DNA of 64,000 bases from Mycobacteroides saopaulense (GCF_001456355.1 NZ_CP010271.1:3906001-3970000), one strand, 5' to 3'; counted from the stretch's first letter, positions 52,531 to 61,316 are shown. Notes: a model not told the origin generated them from the letters alone. Program-made: numbers and translations.

Positions 52531-53702
52531 CAGCCCAACATCCTTGCGCCGATGGCCCGCTGACGCTCCGCGATACGACTGCGCCAGCCCTCCGCGCCGA
52601 TCTGGTTCTGCTGGTAGTACGGCAGTCTGGTGGGCACGTCACCGATAGCGACCACCTCGACCGTCGGGCCGTCGGCCGCGGTGAGCTGCCGGTCGGCCCG
52701 CTGCCAGCGGAACTGAAGGTATGCCCGCCGGTGGCCCAGCGTTTCAATCCAGTTGGCGACACCGGGATTGGCGTTGCTCACCACCATCCGGATGTTTCCG
52801 TCCGGGTCGACCTGAGCCTGGCTTGCGTTGAGCGAGGTTTGGTGGTTGATGTAGTCGAGCGAGATGTACCAGAGGCTCCCCAGCTGGAAACCCTGGTACG
52901 GCGCATCCGATTTGGGGACGGTGATGATCATCGCCTGGTCGTCGGCCAGGTCATAGTGCCCCACCGAGGAGAACTGCGTGGCCAGACCGCCGGGCGTGAG
53001 TCGCGGCTCCGTCATGGTGTTGACAGGCAGGTTGTCGTAGAACCATTTGGGGAATTGCAGCCACGTCTTGACGCGGTTCACCAGCTGTCTACCCGCACTG
53101 GCGTAACGCTTTTCGATCTGTTCCCGGGTCAACGGAGGAGGCGCGGTGCCGGCGGTGTCGGCCCGCGCGATGGCGAGACTGCCCCGCTGCTCGCGCCAGT
53201 CGCTGTACACCTCGCGCATGACCAGCTGCGCCGGCCCCGGCGCCAAGGTGAAGTAATTGGGTCGCGATTCACTGGCAGATCCGGGGCCGAAGCGAACCTC
53301 GAAGCTGCCATCGCTCTCGATGTGGATCTCGCGGTCGTCGAAGGCGATGGCGCTGCCCGGGACGTTCTTGTCGGTGTAGTCACCGCCGCCGAGCACCTGA
53401 AAGCTCAAATCAGCAGTGGTGCCGCGCTTTCCGGTGACAACGTACTCGTACTCGCCGTTGACGCGTGCGCCGAAGTAGAGGGTGTCGGGGTTGTCCAGTC
53501 CCATCTTCGTGAACGGCCCGGTGCCCGAGAGCAGGAAAGGATGATCGCGGTCGGTGTGAAATGCCATGTGGGTACAGGCCGCAATGCCCTGCGCCAGATA
53601 CTGAAGCCCCTCGAGGAGGTCGGCCTCTGTTTCTATGTGAGGCGCGGCGACGATCAGCTCCTCGGCTTCCGCGATGGCGGCGGTGAATGCCTGGCTGTAC
53701 AT
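52530..53702 (-). CDS. Conserved protein, Rv3531c-like (function unknown)
   Basis: The 390-residue protein starts the four-gene operon ending at 49266. Its N-terminus reads MYSQAFTAAIAEAEELIVAAPHIETE and it contains LDNPDTLYFGARVNGEYEYVVTG and SLWYISLDYINHQTSLNASQAQVD, a beta-rich arrangement without a named catalytic motif. I chose ATG 53702 because AGGAG lies 4 nt upstream. It matches Rv3531c in position. A 16-bp palindrome sits 13 bp ahead of the start. Confidence 0.78.
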   Translation of the reverse strand: MYSQAFTAAIAEAEELIVAAPHIETEADLLEGLQYLAQGIAACTHMAFHTDRDHPFLLSGTGPFTKMGLDNPDTLYFGARVNGEYEYVVTGKRGTTADLSFQVLGGGDYTDKNVPGSAIAFDDREIHIESDGSFEVRFGPGSASESRPNYFTLAPGPAQLVMREVYSDWREQRGSLAIARADTAGTAPPPLTREQIEKRYASAGRQLVNRVKTWLQFPKWFYDNLPVNTMTEPRLTPGGLATQFSSVGHYDLADDQAMIITVPKSDAPYQGFQLGSLWYISLDYINHQTSLNASQAQVDPDGNIRMVVSNANPGVANWIETLGHRRAYLQFRWQRADRQLTAADGPTVEVVAIGDVPTRLPYYQQNQIGAEGWRSRIAERQRAIGARMLG

Positions 53703-53715
53703 GGCGCTCCTGACT

Positions 53716-53731
53716 GGTACAGATTTGTACC
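53716..53731. promoter_or_regulatory. Palindromic operator candidate for the IclR regulator (site A)
   Basis: GGTACAGATTTGTACC is a perfect 6-4-6 inverted repeat. It lies 13 bp upstream of the Rv3531c-like start and 90 bp from the IclR start, in the shared divergent region, where an IclR protein would control both. A related sequence lies at 54880. Binding is inferred. Confidence 0.6.
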
Positions 53732-53821
53732 GCAGTGGTAGAATCTCTCCAGACATTAGAGCGCCTTGCCAGGTACGTCAAGAATGCCGGGAGCTGCACA
53801 GGGGCACAGGAGGTTTCGGTG

Positions 53822-54745
53822 GTGGTCGAAGATCGGGACAACGGGGCAGGCAGGACGTCGCCGCCCACCGAACGAGTCATGGCCGTGCTCGATTTCCTGG
53901 CGCGCCACCGCACCGAGCGCTTCGGACTCTCCGAGTTGGCACGCCGCCTCGGCCTGAGCAAGCCCACCTGCTTGGGCATCGTGACGACCCTGGCCGAGTC
54001 GGGGTTTTTGATCCGCGATGACCGCGACAAGACGTACAGCCTGGGCCCGGCACTCATCCGCATCGGTAGGGCCGCCCAGGAATCGCTGCGCGCCAAGCCC
54101 GCGAGCCGCGATCAATTGTTGACGCTCACCCGCGAATTCGGACACAGCGCGGCGCTATCCGCAGTGGTCAGCGATCGGGTGACCGTGTTGGAGGTGGTGA
54201 GCGATCCCGACCACCCGGTGCGGGTCGAAGTCGGGCAGAGCTACCCGTTCACTCCGCCGGTGGGCCTGATGTTCGTGCTCTGGGACACCGACGAGACCAT
54301 TGCCGCCTGGCTGGCCAAGGACCCGACGGCCCCCGGCCGCACCGCCGATGACCGCCTGCGCAAGGTGATCGAGGAATGCCGCGCCGACGGCTACCTCGTC
54401 GAACTACTGACCCCCGCGGGCCGGCAGTTGTACTCGTTGATGGCCGGCGTACCGGGCGACATCCCCAACGAACTGCGCGCACTCCTCGGCGAGATCGTGT
54501 CGGGAATCGGCGAGCGCGTTTACCTGCGCAGCGAGAACTACACCGTCGGCTCCGGCGCGAAAGTGCGTCACCGGGTGAACGTCATGTCGGCCCCCGTCTA
54601 CGACCACAACGGTAAGCAGGCCATGGTCGCGAGCCTCTACATCGCCGACGATCTCACCGACGCGGAGATCACCACCCGCGCCAAAGCCCTCGTGCGCTGC
54701 GCGGACGGAATCACCGAACACATCGGCGGTATCAAGCCCGCCTAG
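53822..54745 (+). CDS. IclR-family transcriptional regulator
   Basis: The 307-residue protein has an N-terminal winged helix (TERVMAVLDFLARHRTERFG, SELARRLGLSKPTCLGIVTTL) and a C-terminal IclR effector domain with DHPVRVEVGQSYPFTPPVG and NVMSAPVYDHNGKQAMVASLYI. The GTG start at 53822 is 8 nt after AGGAGG; GTG 53819 is also possible. It is divergent from the four-gene Rv3531c-like operon, and M. tuberculosis has no counterpart here. It likely senses an aromatic or steroid-derived acid or CoA. Confidence 0.9.
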   Translation: MVEDRDNGAGRTSPPTERVMAVLDFLARHRTERFGLSELARRLGLSKPTCLGIVTTLAESGFLIRDDRDKTYSLGPALIRIGRAAQESLRAKPASRDQLLTLTREFGHSAALSAVVSDRVTVLEVVSDPDHPVRVEVGQSYPFTPPVGLMFVLWDTDETIAAWLAKDPTAPGRTADDRLRKVIEECRADGYLVELLTPAGRQLYSLMAGVPGDIPNELRALLGEIVSGIGERVYLRSENYTVGSGAKVRHRVNVMSAPVYDHNGKQAMVASLYIADDLTDAEITTRAKALVRCADGITEHIGGIKPA

Positions 54746-54759
54746 CCTTTCCCGCTCTC

Positions 54760-54796
54760 CGCCGAGTGCGTGCCACTGACACACACTCGGCGTTTT
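54760..54796 (+). terminator. Intrinsic terminator after the IclR gene
   Basis: CGCCGAGTG (54760-54768) pairs with CACTCGGCG (54784-54792) in a 9-bp stem, followed by TTTTC. It lies 15 bp after the IclR stop and separates that transcript from the cysD promoter. Confidence 0.85.
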
Positions 54797-54823
54797 CGTG
54801 TGCTCGTACCGCGAGGCAGCCCG

Positions 54824-54853
54824 TTGACACCCCATGAGAACACGTTCTACTCT
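54824..54853 (+). promoter_or_regulatory. Promoter of cysD-cysNC
   Basis: A perfect -35 box TTGACA (54824-54829) is followed after 18 bp by TACTCT (54848-54853), a -10-like element. Together they form a plausible sigma-A-type promoter about 58 bp ahead of the cysD ATG. The KstR-like dyad at 54836 sits within the spacer and touches the -10 element. Confidence 0.6.
54836..54849. promoter_or_regulatory. KstR-like operator within the cysD promoter
   Basis: GAGAACACGTTCTA matches the KstR consensus TnnAACnnGTTnnA except that the first base is G instead of T. The inner part AGAACACGTTCT is a perfect palindrome outside its CA/CG centre. It lies between the -35 and -10 elements, the usual place for a TetR-type repressor site. 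Another repressor with a similar dyad could own it; KstR is the best guess. Confidence 0.6.
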
Positions 54854-54879
54854 GGGCTGGACCGAATACGAACCGATAC

Positions 54880-54895
54880 GGTACATATTTGGAAC
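54880..54895. promoter_or_regulatory. Imperfect copy of the IclR operator candidate (site B)
   Basis: GGTACATATTTGGAAC matches site A (53716-53731) at 13 of 16 positions, keeping GGTACA and ATTTG. It lies 17 bp upstream of the cysD ATG, in the untranslated leader. If the IclR protein binds both sites it would bridge the sulfotransferase operon and the PAPS operon. This is inference. Confidence 0.45.
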
Positions 54896-54911
54896 GAATG
54901 GAGTTGTGGAC

Positions 54912-55865
54912 ATGCCGACATCGCCCGATGTTCTTCGCCCAAGCGGCTCATCACCAGCCGAGTCATACGAGTTATCGCACTTGAACGCCCTGGAAGCCGA
55001 GGCGGTTTACATATTCCGAGAGGTGGCGGCAACCTTCGAAAGGCCGGTGCTGCTGTTCTCCGGCGGCAAGGACTCCGTGGTCATGCTGCACGTCGCGGCC
55101 AAGGCGTTCTGGCCATCGCCGCTGCCCTTCCCCGTCATGCACATCGACACCGGACACAACTTCGACGAGGTCATCGCCTTTCGCGACGAGACGGTCGCTC
55201 GCTACAACCTGCGGCTGGAAGTCGGCAGCGTGCAGGACGACATCGACTCGGGTGCGGTCGTCGAGGAGACGGGACCCGGCGCCACCCGTAACCGACTGCA
55301 GACCGCCACCCTGTTGCGCAGCATCACCGAACACCGTTTCGACGCGGTGTTCGGTGGCGCGCGCCGCGACGAGGAGAAGGCCCGCGCCAAGGAACGGGTG
55401 TTCAGCTTCCGCGATGAATTCGGTCAGTGGGATCCCCGCGCACAGCGCCCCGAGCTCTGGAACATCTACAACGGCCGTCACCGCAAGGGCGAGCACATTC
55501 GCGTGTTCCCGCTGTCCAACTGGACCGAGTTGGACATCTGGCAGTACATCGAATCGGAGAACATCGCCTTACCGACGCTGTACTACGCGCACAAGCGCAA
55601 TGTGGTGGAACGCGACGGAATGCTGTTGGCGGACACCAGGTTCCTCACCCTGCTACCGGGTGAGGAACTCGTGGAGAAGTCGGTTCGGTTCCGCACCATC
55701 GGCGATGCCACCTGCACGGGTGCCGTCGAATCTGTCGCATCGACTCCCAGCGCGGTGGTGGAAGAGGTTGCCGCCACTCGCATCACCGAGCGGGGAGCCA
55801 CCCGCGCCGACGACCGGATCTCCGAGGCCGGCATGGAAGACCGTAAGAAAGAGGGCTACTTCTGA
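54912..55865 (+). CDS. cysD: Sulfate adenylyltransferase subunit 2
   Basis: CysD, with the GTPase CysN, makes adenosine 5'-phosphosulfate from ATP and sulfate. The 317-residue protein has the PP-loop SGGKDS (50-55), VMHIDTGHNFDEVIAFRDE and the C-terminal GYF, as in Rv1285. I chose ATG 54912 with GGAG 8 nt upstream; in-frame starts further upstream fall in the regulatory region. The stop overlaps the cysNC start as TGATG. Confidence 0.94.
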   Translation: MPTSPDVLRPSGSSPAESYELSHLNALEAEAVYIFREVAATFERPVLLFSGGKDSVVMLHVAAKAFWPSPLPFPVMHIDTGHNFDEVIAFRDETVARYNLRLEVGSVQDDIDSGAVVEETGPGATRNRLQTATLLRSITEHRFDAVFGGARRDEEKARAKERVFSFRDEFGQWDPRAQRPELWNIYNGRHRKGEHIRVFPLSNWTELDIWQYIESENIALPTLYYAHKRNVVERDGMLLADTRFLTLLPGEELVEKSVRFRTIGDATCTGAVESVASTPSAVVEEVAATRITERGATRADDRISEAGMEDRKKEGYF

Positions 55866-57766
55866 TGAGCGCATCGACCACCGAGACCGCCGAACCCACG
55901 CAGGAGCTCATCCGCATCGCCACCGCCGGTAGCGTCGACGACGGCAAGTCCACCCTCATCGGCCGCCTGCTCTACGACTCGAAGTCGATCTTCGCCGATC
56001 AGCTGGCCGCGGTCGAAGCCAGCAGCAGGGCCAAGGGCGAAACGCAGACCAACCTGGCCCTGCTGACCGACGGCCTGCGCGCCGAACGCGAACAGGGCAT
56101 CACCATCGACGTGGCGCATCGCTACTTCTCCACGCCCGCACGCAAATTCATCATCGCCGACACACCGGGGCACGAGCAATACACCCGCAACATGGTCACC
56201 GGCGCCTCCACGGCAGACCTGGCGATCATTCTTGTGGATGCCCGCAACGGCCTGACCCAACAGACGCGCCGGCACGCATTCATCACCTCACTGCTCGGGG
56301 TCGAGCACGTGGTGCTGTGTATCAACAAGATGGACCTGGTCGACTGGTCACCTCAGCGATTCGACGAAATCAAGGAGGAGTTCCGGCGGTTCGCAACCAA
56401 GCTGGAACTGCACGACCTCACCGTGATTCCGGTGTCAGCGCTCCTCGGCGACAACATCGTCACCCGGTCAACCAACACTCCGTGGTACGAGGGTCCGTCA
56501 CTGCTGCACCACATCGAGCAGGTGCACATTTCGTCGGACCGCAACCTGATCGACGCGCGCTTCCCCATCCAATACGTCATTCGCCCACAGGGCGGTGCGG
56601 CGGCCCCCGGCGCCGAGCAGATCACGGATCTGCACGATTTCCGTGCGGTCGCCGGAACCGTCGCCAGTGGCGTGTTCAAACCCGGTGACGAGATCGTCGC
56701 GCTGCCGTCTGGTTTCACCTCAACGGTCTCCGCGATCTGGGGCCCGGGTGGTTCCGTTGTGGACGAAGCCTTCGCCGGGAGTGCGGTGAGCGTGCAACTG
56801 GCCGACCAGCTGGATCTGGGCCGCGGTGACATGTTGTGCCGCCCGAACAACCGGCCGCTGGTCGGTGCGCAGATAGATGCCATGGTGTGCTGGTTCACCG
56901 ACGTGTCCACCCTCTCCGAGGGGTCACGGTTCGTGATGCAGCACGCGAACTCGACGGTGAAGGCGGCCATCGCCGGGCTCGACTACCGCCTGGATGTGAA
57001 CAGCCTGCACCGCGATCAGGAGGCAAAGGAACTCAAGCTCAACGAGATCGGGCGCGTACAGCTGCGACTGCAGCGTCCGATCATGTTCGATCCCTACCGA
57101 CGCAACCGGACCACGGGCAGCTTCATCCTGGTCGACGAGGCCACCAACAACACCGTCGCGGCGGGCATGATTTCCGGTCCGACGCTGCACCAATCCAAGG
57201 TGGTCTGGCACTCGTCGGCGGTTTCTCGCGACGAGCGCTCCACCAAGGGCGGAACGATCTGGATCACTGGGCTCTCTGCCTCCGGAAAGTCCACGGTGGC
57301 TGTCGAATTGGAGCGCCGACTAGTGGCGATGGGGATCCCCGCCTACCGACTGGACGGCGACAATCTGCGCCACGGCCTCAATGCCGACCTCGGCTTTTCG
57401 GCGGCCGACCGAGCGGAGAACGTGCGCCGTGTCGGTGCCGTCGCCCAGATCCTTTCCGACTCAGGCGTTGTCGCGGTAGCCGCGCTCATCAGCCCATATC
57501 GCGCCGATCGAGACAAGATCCGTGCCCAGCATGAAAAGGCCGGGCTCCCGTTCGTCGAGGTGTTCGTCGACACCCCGGTCGAGGTCTGCGAGCAGCGCGA
57601 TCCGAAAGGCATGTACGCCAAGGCCCGTGCCGGTGAGATCAGTGACTTCACCGGGGTCAACGCACCGTATGAGGCACCCGAAAAGGCCGAGCTGGTACTG
57701 CGCCCCGAAGAAGGAAACCCGGAACAGCAGGCCGCGGCGATCCTGGATTACTGGCTAGCGGTCTAA
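55865..57766 (+). CDS. cysNC: Bifunctional sulfate adenylyltransferase subunit 1/APS kinase
   Basis: The 633-residue protein fuses the CysN GTPase to the CysC kinase. The N-terminal part has the P-loop AGSVDDGKST (21-30), DTPGHEQYTRNM and NKMD. The C-terminal part has the APS kinase P-loop GLSASGKS (469-476) and DTPVEVCEQRDPKGMYAKA. Together they form PAPS, the sulfate donor for cysteine synthesis and sulfotransferases. It matches Rv1286. The TAA is interlocked with the convergent carboxylate-amine ligase stop (CTAA, 57763-57766). Confidence 0.95.
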   Translation: MSASTTETAEPTQELIRIATAGSVDDGKSTLIGRLLYDSKSIFADQLAAVEASSRAKGETQTNLALLTDGLRAEREQGITIDVAHRYFSTPARKFIIADTPGHEQYTRNMVTGASTADLAIILVDARNGLTQQTRRHAFITSLLGVEHVVLCINKMDLVDWSPQRFDEIKEEFRRFATKLELHDLTVIPVSALLGDNIVTRSTNTPWYEGPSLLHHIEQVHISSDRNLIDARFPIQYVIRPQGGAAAPGAEQITDLHDFRAVAGTVASGVFKPGDEIVALPSGFTSTVSAIWGPGGSVVDEAFAGSAVSVQLADQLDLGRGDMLCRPNNRPLVGAQIDAMVCWFTDVSTLSEGSRFVMQHANSTVKAAIAGLDYRLDVNSLHRDQEAKELKLNEIGRVQLRLQRPIMFDPYRRNRTTGSFILVDEATNNTVAAGMISGPTLHQSKVVWHSSAVSRDERSTKGGTIWITGLSASGKSTVAVELERRLVAMGIPAYRLDGDNLRHGLNADLGFSAADRAENVRRVGAVAQILSDSGVVAVAALISPYRADRDKIRAQHEKAGLPFVEVFVDTPVEVCEQRDPKGMYAKARAGEISDFTGVNAPYEAPEKAELVLRPEEGNPEQQAAAILDYWLAV

Positions 57767-58884
57767 CGCACGGGCTCCAATTCGTTGACCACCGAGTCCA
57801 CGACCGCACCCAGATCGCCGTCGTGCTCTTCTGCCACGCGCCGCTGACGCTGGTAAGACCCGCCGTGCCGGTAGATCTGCTCCACCGCGGCCAGCTCCCT
57901 CTCGCATTCCAGCAGCCGTGCGATGGGCTGCAGCCGGGTCAGTAGATCGTCGAGGTCCTCGGTCACCAAACGCTCGTTGCTGTCCTCGTCCAGAATGATG
58001 ACGGCATCGAGACCGTAACGCGCACTGCGCCACTTGTTTTCCTGCACATGCCAGGGCGGCATGGTGGGCAGTGACTCCCCCGCCTCCAGCTTGCGATCCA
58101 GATCCACCACCAGGCAGTGGGTGAGCGCTACCAGCGCCTCTAGTTCGGCGACATTGGATATCCCGTCGAAGATCCGCACCTCGACCGTGCCCAGTGCCGG
58201 TGAAGGCCTGATATCCCAACGGATCTCGTTGAGCTGATCGATGATTCCGGTCTTCATCTGATCGTCGACGAAGCCCTCGAACTGCTCCCAGGTTTGAAAG
58301 TGAAAGGGCAGCCCCGCGGTGGGCAGCTGCTGAAACATCATGGCCCGGTTACTGGCGTATCCGGTGTCCTGTCCCTCCCACATCGGTGAGGAGGCAGACA
58401 GCGCCAACAGGTGCGGGTAATAGTTGAGCATCGATGTGACGATCGGCATCACCTTGTGCTTGGAGGAGATACCGACGTGCACGTGCACGCCCCAGATCAG
58501 CATCTGCCGTCCCCACCACTGGGTGCGGGCGATCAGCTCGTCGTAACGCGGCGCATCGGTGAGCTGTTGGGCCGACCAGCGGGCGAAGGGATGCGTACCG
58601 GCACAAAACAGCTCCATGCCCATCGATTGCACGGTCGGCCGCACGGTGGCCAACGTCGCCTGGAGATCTTGCATCGCCTCGGGAACCGTCCCGCAGATGC
58701 CGGTCACCACCTCGATGGTGTTACGCAGCAGCTCTTTGTGCACGTGCGGGGTCTCGCCGATGGCCGCCAGCACCGCGGAGGCCTCATTGGTGAGATCCCG
58801 GGTTTGGGCGTCGACGAGCGCGAATTCCCACTCAACCCCCAGCGTGGGTCGCGGTGACCCGCGAAATTCAATCGGACGGGCCAC
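57763..58884 (-). CDS. Carboxylate-amine ligase (glutamate-cysteine ligase-like, Rv0433-like)
   Basis: The 373-residue enzyme belongs to the YbdK-type glutamate-cysteine ligase 2 family: PTLGVEWEFALVDAQTRDLT opens it, HVHVGISSKHKVMPIV and SSPMWEGQDTGYASNR follow, and VRIFDG lies further on. Members form an ATP-dependent amide bond. It matches Rv0433 (376 aa). It lies 8 bp after the sodC stop. True substrate in mycobacteria is not settled. Confidence 0.88.
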   Translation of the reverse strand: MARPIEFRGSPRPTLGVEWEFALVDAQTRDLTNEASAVLAAIGETPHVHKELLRNTIEVVTGICGTVPEAMQDLQATLATVRPTVQSMGMELFCAGTHPFARWSAQQLTDAPRYDELIARTQWWGRQMLIWGVHVHVGISSKHKVMPIVTSMLNYYPHLLALSASSPMWEGQDTGYASNRAMMFQQLPTAGLPFHFQTWEQFEGFVDDQMKTGIIDQLNEIRWDIRPSPALGTVEVRIFDGISNVAELEALVALTHCLVVDLDRKLEAGESLPTMPPWHVQENKWRSARYGLDAVIILDEDSNERLVTEDLDDLLTRLQPIARLLECERELAAVEQIYRHGGSYQRQRRVAEEHDGDLGAVVDSVVNELEPVR

Positions 58885-58892
58885 TCTGGCGG

Positions 58893-59612
58893 CTAGCCCG
58901 CGTCGATGAGACCGCAGGCCACGCGCTTGCCCGCGTCGCCCGTCGCCTTGGTGGTGTCGTCGGGACCCGCGGTGCCGTTGGCCTGGGTGTACCGCTCCGG
59001 CGGAACGTTGGCGAAGTTGTCCGCCTTTTCGTGGATGATGATGGCGGTGCCGTTGCCGGCTGTCAGATCATCCTTGGTGAACGAGTCCGCGGTGGTAACC
59101 AGCTCGCCAGAGCCATCCTTGAGGATGTTCAGCGACACCAGGTCTCCGCTGGAGGGATGCCCGGTGTACCCGGGAACGTTGAAGTGCCCGCCCGCGGACA
59201 GGAAATCGCCCGGGGTGCCACCGGTCGGCGCGGTGGAGTTGGGTTCGCACTTCTTGAAGGAGTGGATGTGCAGCCCGTGGAATCCGGGAGTGAGCTTGCC
59301 GTTCTCGGTGGTCTTCACGGTGATGGTGGCGAAGCCGTCCTGGAACACGAACTCGGCCTTGGCCACCGGGGTGCCGTCGGCCAGCTTGAGCGTGGCGTTG
59401 AGTTTCTCGCCGGACGGGATCGGCTGCTCGCCGCCGCCGTGGCCGCCATGTTCGCCCGCCGTCGACGGCGCGGTGGAACCAGTCCACACCGGCGGCGTGG
59501 TGCCCGGCGTGGTGCTGGCGGGCTGATCCGGCGAGCATCCGCTCAGGGACAAGGCAACGGCAGCAAGGGTTCCGGTGGCGAGAACGGCGGGCTTAACCAT
59601 GGGCCTCATCAT
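58893..59612 (-). CDS. sodC: Cu/Zn superoxide dismutase, lipoprotein
   Basis: SodC converts superoxide to oxygen and peroxide outside the membrane. The 239-residue protein begins with a signal peptide ending in the lipobox LSGC (Cys26), then a Pro/Thr/Gly-rich linker, and then the SOD domain with [15 protein letters not shown] (copper ligands and disulfide Cys) and [18 protein letters not shown]. It matches Rv0432 (240 aa). It starts with ATG 59612 preceded by AGGAGA. Confidence 0.94.
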   Translation of the reverse strand: MMRPMVKPAVLATGTLAAVALSLSGCSPDQPASTTPGTTPPVWTGSTAPSTAGEHGGHGGGEQPIPSGEKLNATLKLADGTPVAKAEFVFQDGFATITVKTTENGKLTPGFHGLHIHSFKKCEPNSTAPTGGTPGDFLSAGGHFNVPGYTGHPSSGDLVSLNILKDGSGELVTTADSFTKDDLTAGNGTAIIIHEKADNFANVPPERYTQANGTAGPDDTTKATGDAGKRVACGLIDAG

Positions 59613-59663
59613 GCCATCTCTCCTACAGCGCGTAGCACCCGCAGTGCCGATCCGTCAGATCGA

Positions 59664-60128
59664 TCAGATGGCGACGGCGACGACGACACCCGGAGGCTGT
59701 TCGACGAGCTCGGGTGCACGTGGCGCGGCCTGAACGCCGAGCACCTTGGCGATTTCGTGGGCGGCTTCCTCTTCTCCGGCGGTCTTGCCGAAGAAGACGG
59801 TCGTCACATTCACATCGGGCATGGGCAGGTTGCCTACCTCGGCGACCTTCCATCCTGCGGCCGCGACCTGGTCGGCGGCACCGCGGGCGAGATCGGGCAC
59901 CGAGGTGGTGTTGTAGACGCGCACCTCGGGCTTGGGAGCCGGAGGCGGGGTCGTCGACTTGGGGGCTGCGGCGGCGCTGACCGATGTGGACGTCGAGTCG
60001 GATGACGCAGACTTGTCGGACCCCAGGGCGTTGAACCCGACGAGCAGGAAGATCACTCCGAGAAACAGCAGCACCATCACCATGGCGCGCAGCGGGAGGC
60101 CATGAGAATCGGGTACGCGTTCGTTCAT
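59664..60128 (-). CDS. LytR_C domain membrane-anchored protein, Rv0431-like
   Basis: The 154-residue protein has an N-terminal membrane anchor (about 15-36), a Ser/Thr/Pro-rich linker and a C-terminal LytR_C domain with EVRVYNTTSVPDLARGAADQ and VGNLPMPDVNVTTVFFG. It matches Rv0431, the tuberculin-related protein also described as VirR-like. It lies outside the membrane and probably interacts with the cell wall or with LCP proteins. It is 51 bp upstream of sodC on the same strand. Confidence 0.85.
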   Translation of the reverse strand: MNERVPDSHGLPLRAMVMVLLFLGVIFLLVGFNALGSDKSASSDSTSTSVSAAAAPKSTTPPPAPKPEVRVYNTTSVPDLARGAADQVAAAGWKVAEVGNLPMPDVNVTTVFFGKTAGEEEAAHEIAKVLGVQAAPRAPELVEQPPGVVVAVAI

Positions 60129-60189
60129 CGTGAATCCACTGTACGGTCCGTCGGCGCCAACACCTATTCAGCTGGCTGTGCCGAGATCG

Positions 60190-60537
60190 CTACGTGACCT
60201 CAAACCCCAGGCGGCGTGCCGCCCGAGCCTTCTGACGGCTGGCGCGCAGTCTGCGCAGCCTCTTGACGAGCATCGGGTCCGCGGCCAGGGCCTCGTGACG
60301 ATCCACCAGGGCATTCAGCACCTGGTAATAGCGGGTGGCCGACATGCCGAAGAGTTCCTTGATGGCGTCTTCCTTGGAGCCCGCGTACTTCCACCACTGC
60401 CGTTCGAAGGCCAGGATGTCGTGCTCGCGCCGGCTCAGGCCAGCGGCGATCTCGACTCCGTCCGAGCCGACGGCAGGCGAATCCTCACCAGCGTTCGCAG
60501 CCTTTGACTGCTCAGCTCGCGCCTGGGCGCCGTCCAT
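60190..60537 (-). CDS. DUF3263 protein, Rv0430-like
   Basis: The 115-residue protein has the DUF3263 helical segment GLSRREHDILAFERQWWKYA and GSKEDAIKELFGMSATRYYQ, which looks like a helix-turn-helix. I chose ATG 60537 because AGGAG lies 6 nt upstream; an earlier in-frame ATG is less likely. It matches Rv0430. It lies upstream of the LytR_C gene and probably shares its transcript. Likely DNA-binding; target unknown. Confidence 0.82.
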   Translation of the reverse strand: MDGAQARAEQSKAANAGEDSPAVGSDGVEIAAGLSRREHDILAFERQWWKYAGSKEDAIKELFGMSATRYYQVLNALVDRHEALAADPMLVKRLRRLRASRQKARAARRLGFEVT

Positions 60538-60707
60538 AAAAGCTCCTAGACCCAACCGGGGCATTCTTATCTGTTGATCGATCGCGATAACTACAACACT
60601 GTGGTTCGGCGATATTTAACCACGCTCAAACCGCCGCAGCGGCTAGCCAACCCCGCGCGTCGGCCCTCAATACCGAGCCGATAGCTTGCCTCCATTAGGT
60701 TTTACGG

Positions 60708-61301
60708 ATGGCTATTGTTCCCATCCGCATTGTCGGCGACCCGGTGTTGCATACGCCCACCGAGCCCGTTCCGATCGGTCCCGACGGTTCGCTGCCCGCC
60801 GATCTGCCCGAGCTGATCGCGAACATGTACGAGACCATGGACGCCGCCAACGGCGTAGGGCTCGCCGCCAACCAGATCGGCGTGCCGCTGCGTCTGTTCG
60901 TCTACGACTGCGCCGACACCCGCGGCGGCGGGACCCGCCATCGTGGTGTGGTGATCAACCCGGTCCTGGAAACCTCCGCGATCCCCGAGACGATGCCCGA
61001 CCCGGATGACGACGAGGAGGGGTGCCTCTCGGTACCCGGCGAGTCCTTCCCCACCGGACGTGCGGACTGGGCACGCGTCACCGGTCTGGACGCCGACGGT
61101 AAAGAGATCACCCTCGAGGGCCACGACCTGTTCGCGCGCATGCTGCAGCACGAGACCGGGCACCTCGACGGATTCCTCTATATAGACACCCTGATCGGGC
61201 GCAATGCCCGCGCCGCCAAGCGTGCCGTCAAATCCAACGGCTGGGGCGTGCCCGGATTGAGTTGGACACCAGGGCAAGTCGCCGATCCGTTCGGGCACTG
61301 A
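60708..61301 (+). CDS. def: Peptide deformylase
   Basis: Def removes the N-formyl group from new proteins. The 197-residue metalloenzyme has [10 protein letters not shown] (49-58), EGCLS with metal ligand Cys106 and QHETGHLDG with His148, Glu149 and His152. It matches Rv0429c (197 aa) and keeps the mycobacterial insertion between the second and third motifs. It is divergent from the DUF3263 gene across 170 bp. Confidence 0.95.
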   Translation: MAIVPIRIVGDPVLHTPTEPVPIGPDGSLPADLPELIANMYETMDAANGVGLAANQIGVPLRLFVYDCADTRGGGTRHRGVVINPVLETSAIPETMPDPDDDEEGCLSVPGESFPTGRADWARVTGLDADGKEITLEGHDLFARMLQHETGHLDGFLYIDTLIGRNARAAKRAVKSNGWGVPGLSWTPGQVADPFGH

Positions 61302-61316
61302 GAACGGCAGTGCGCT

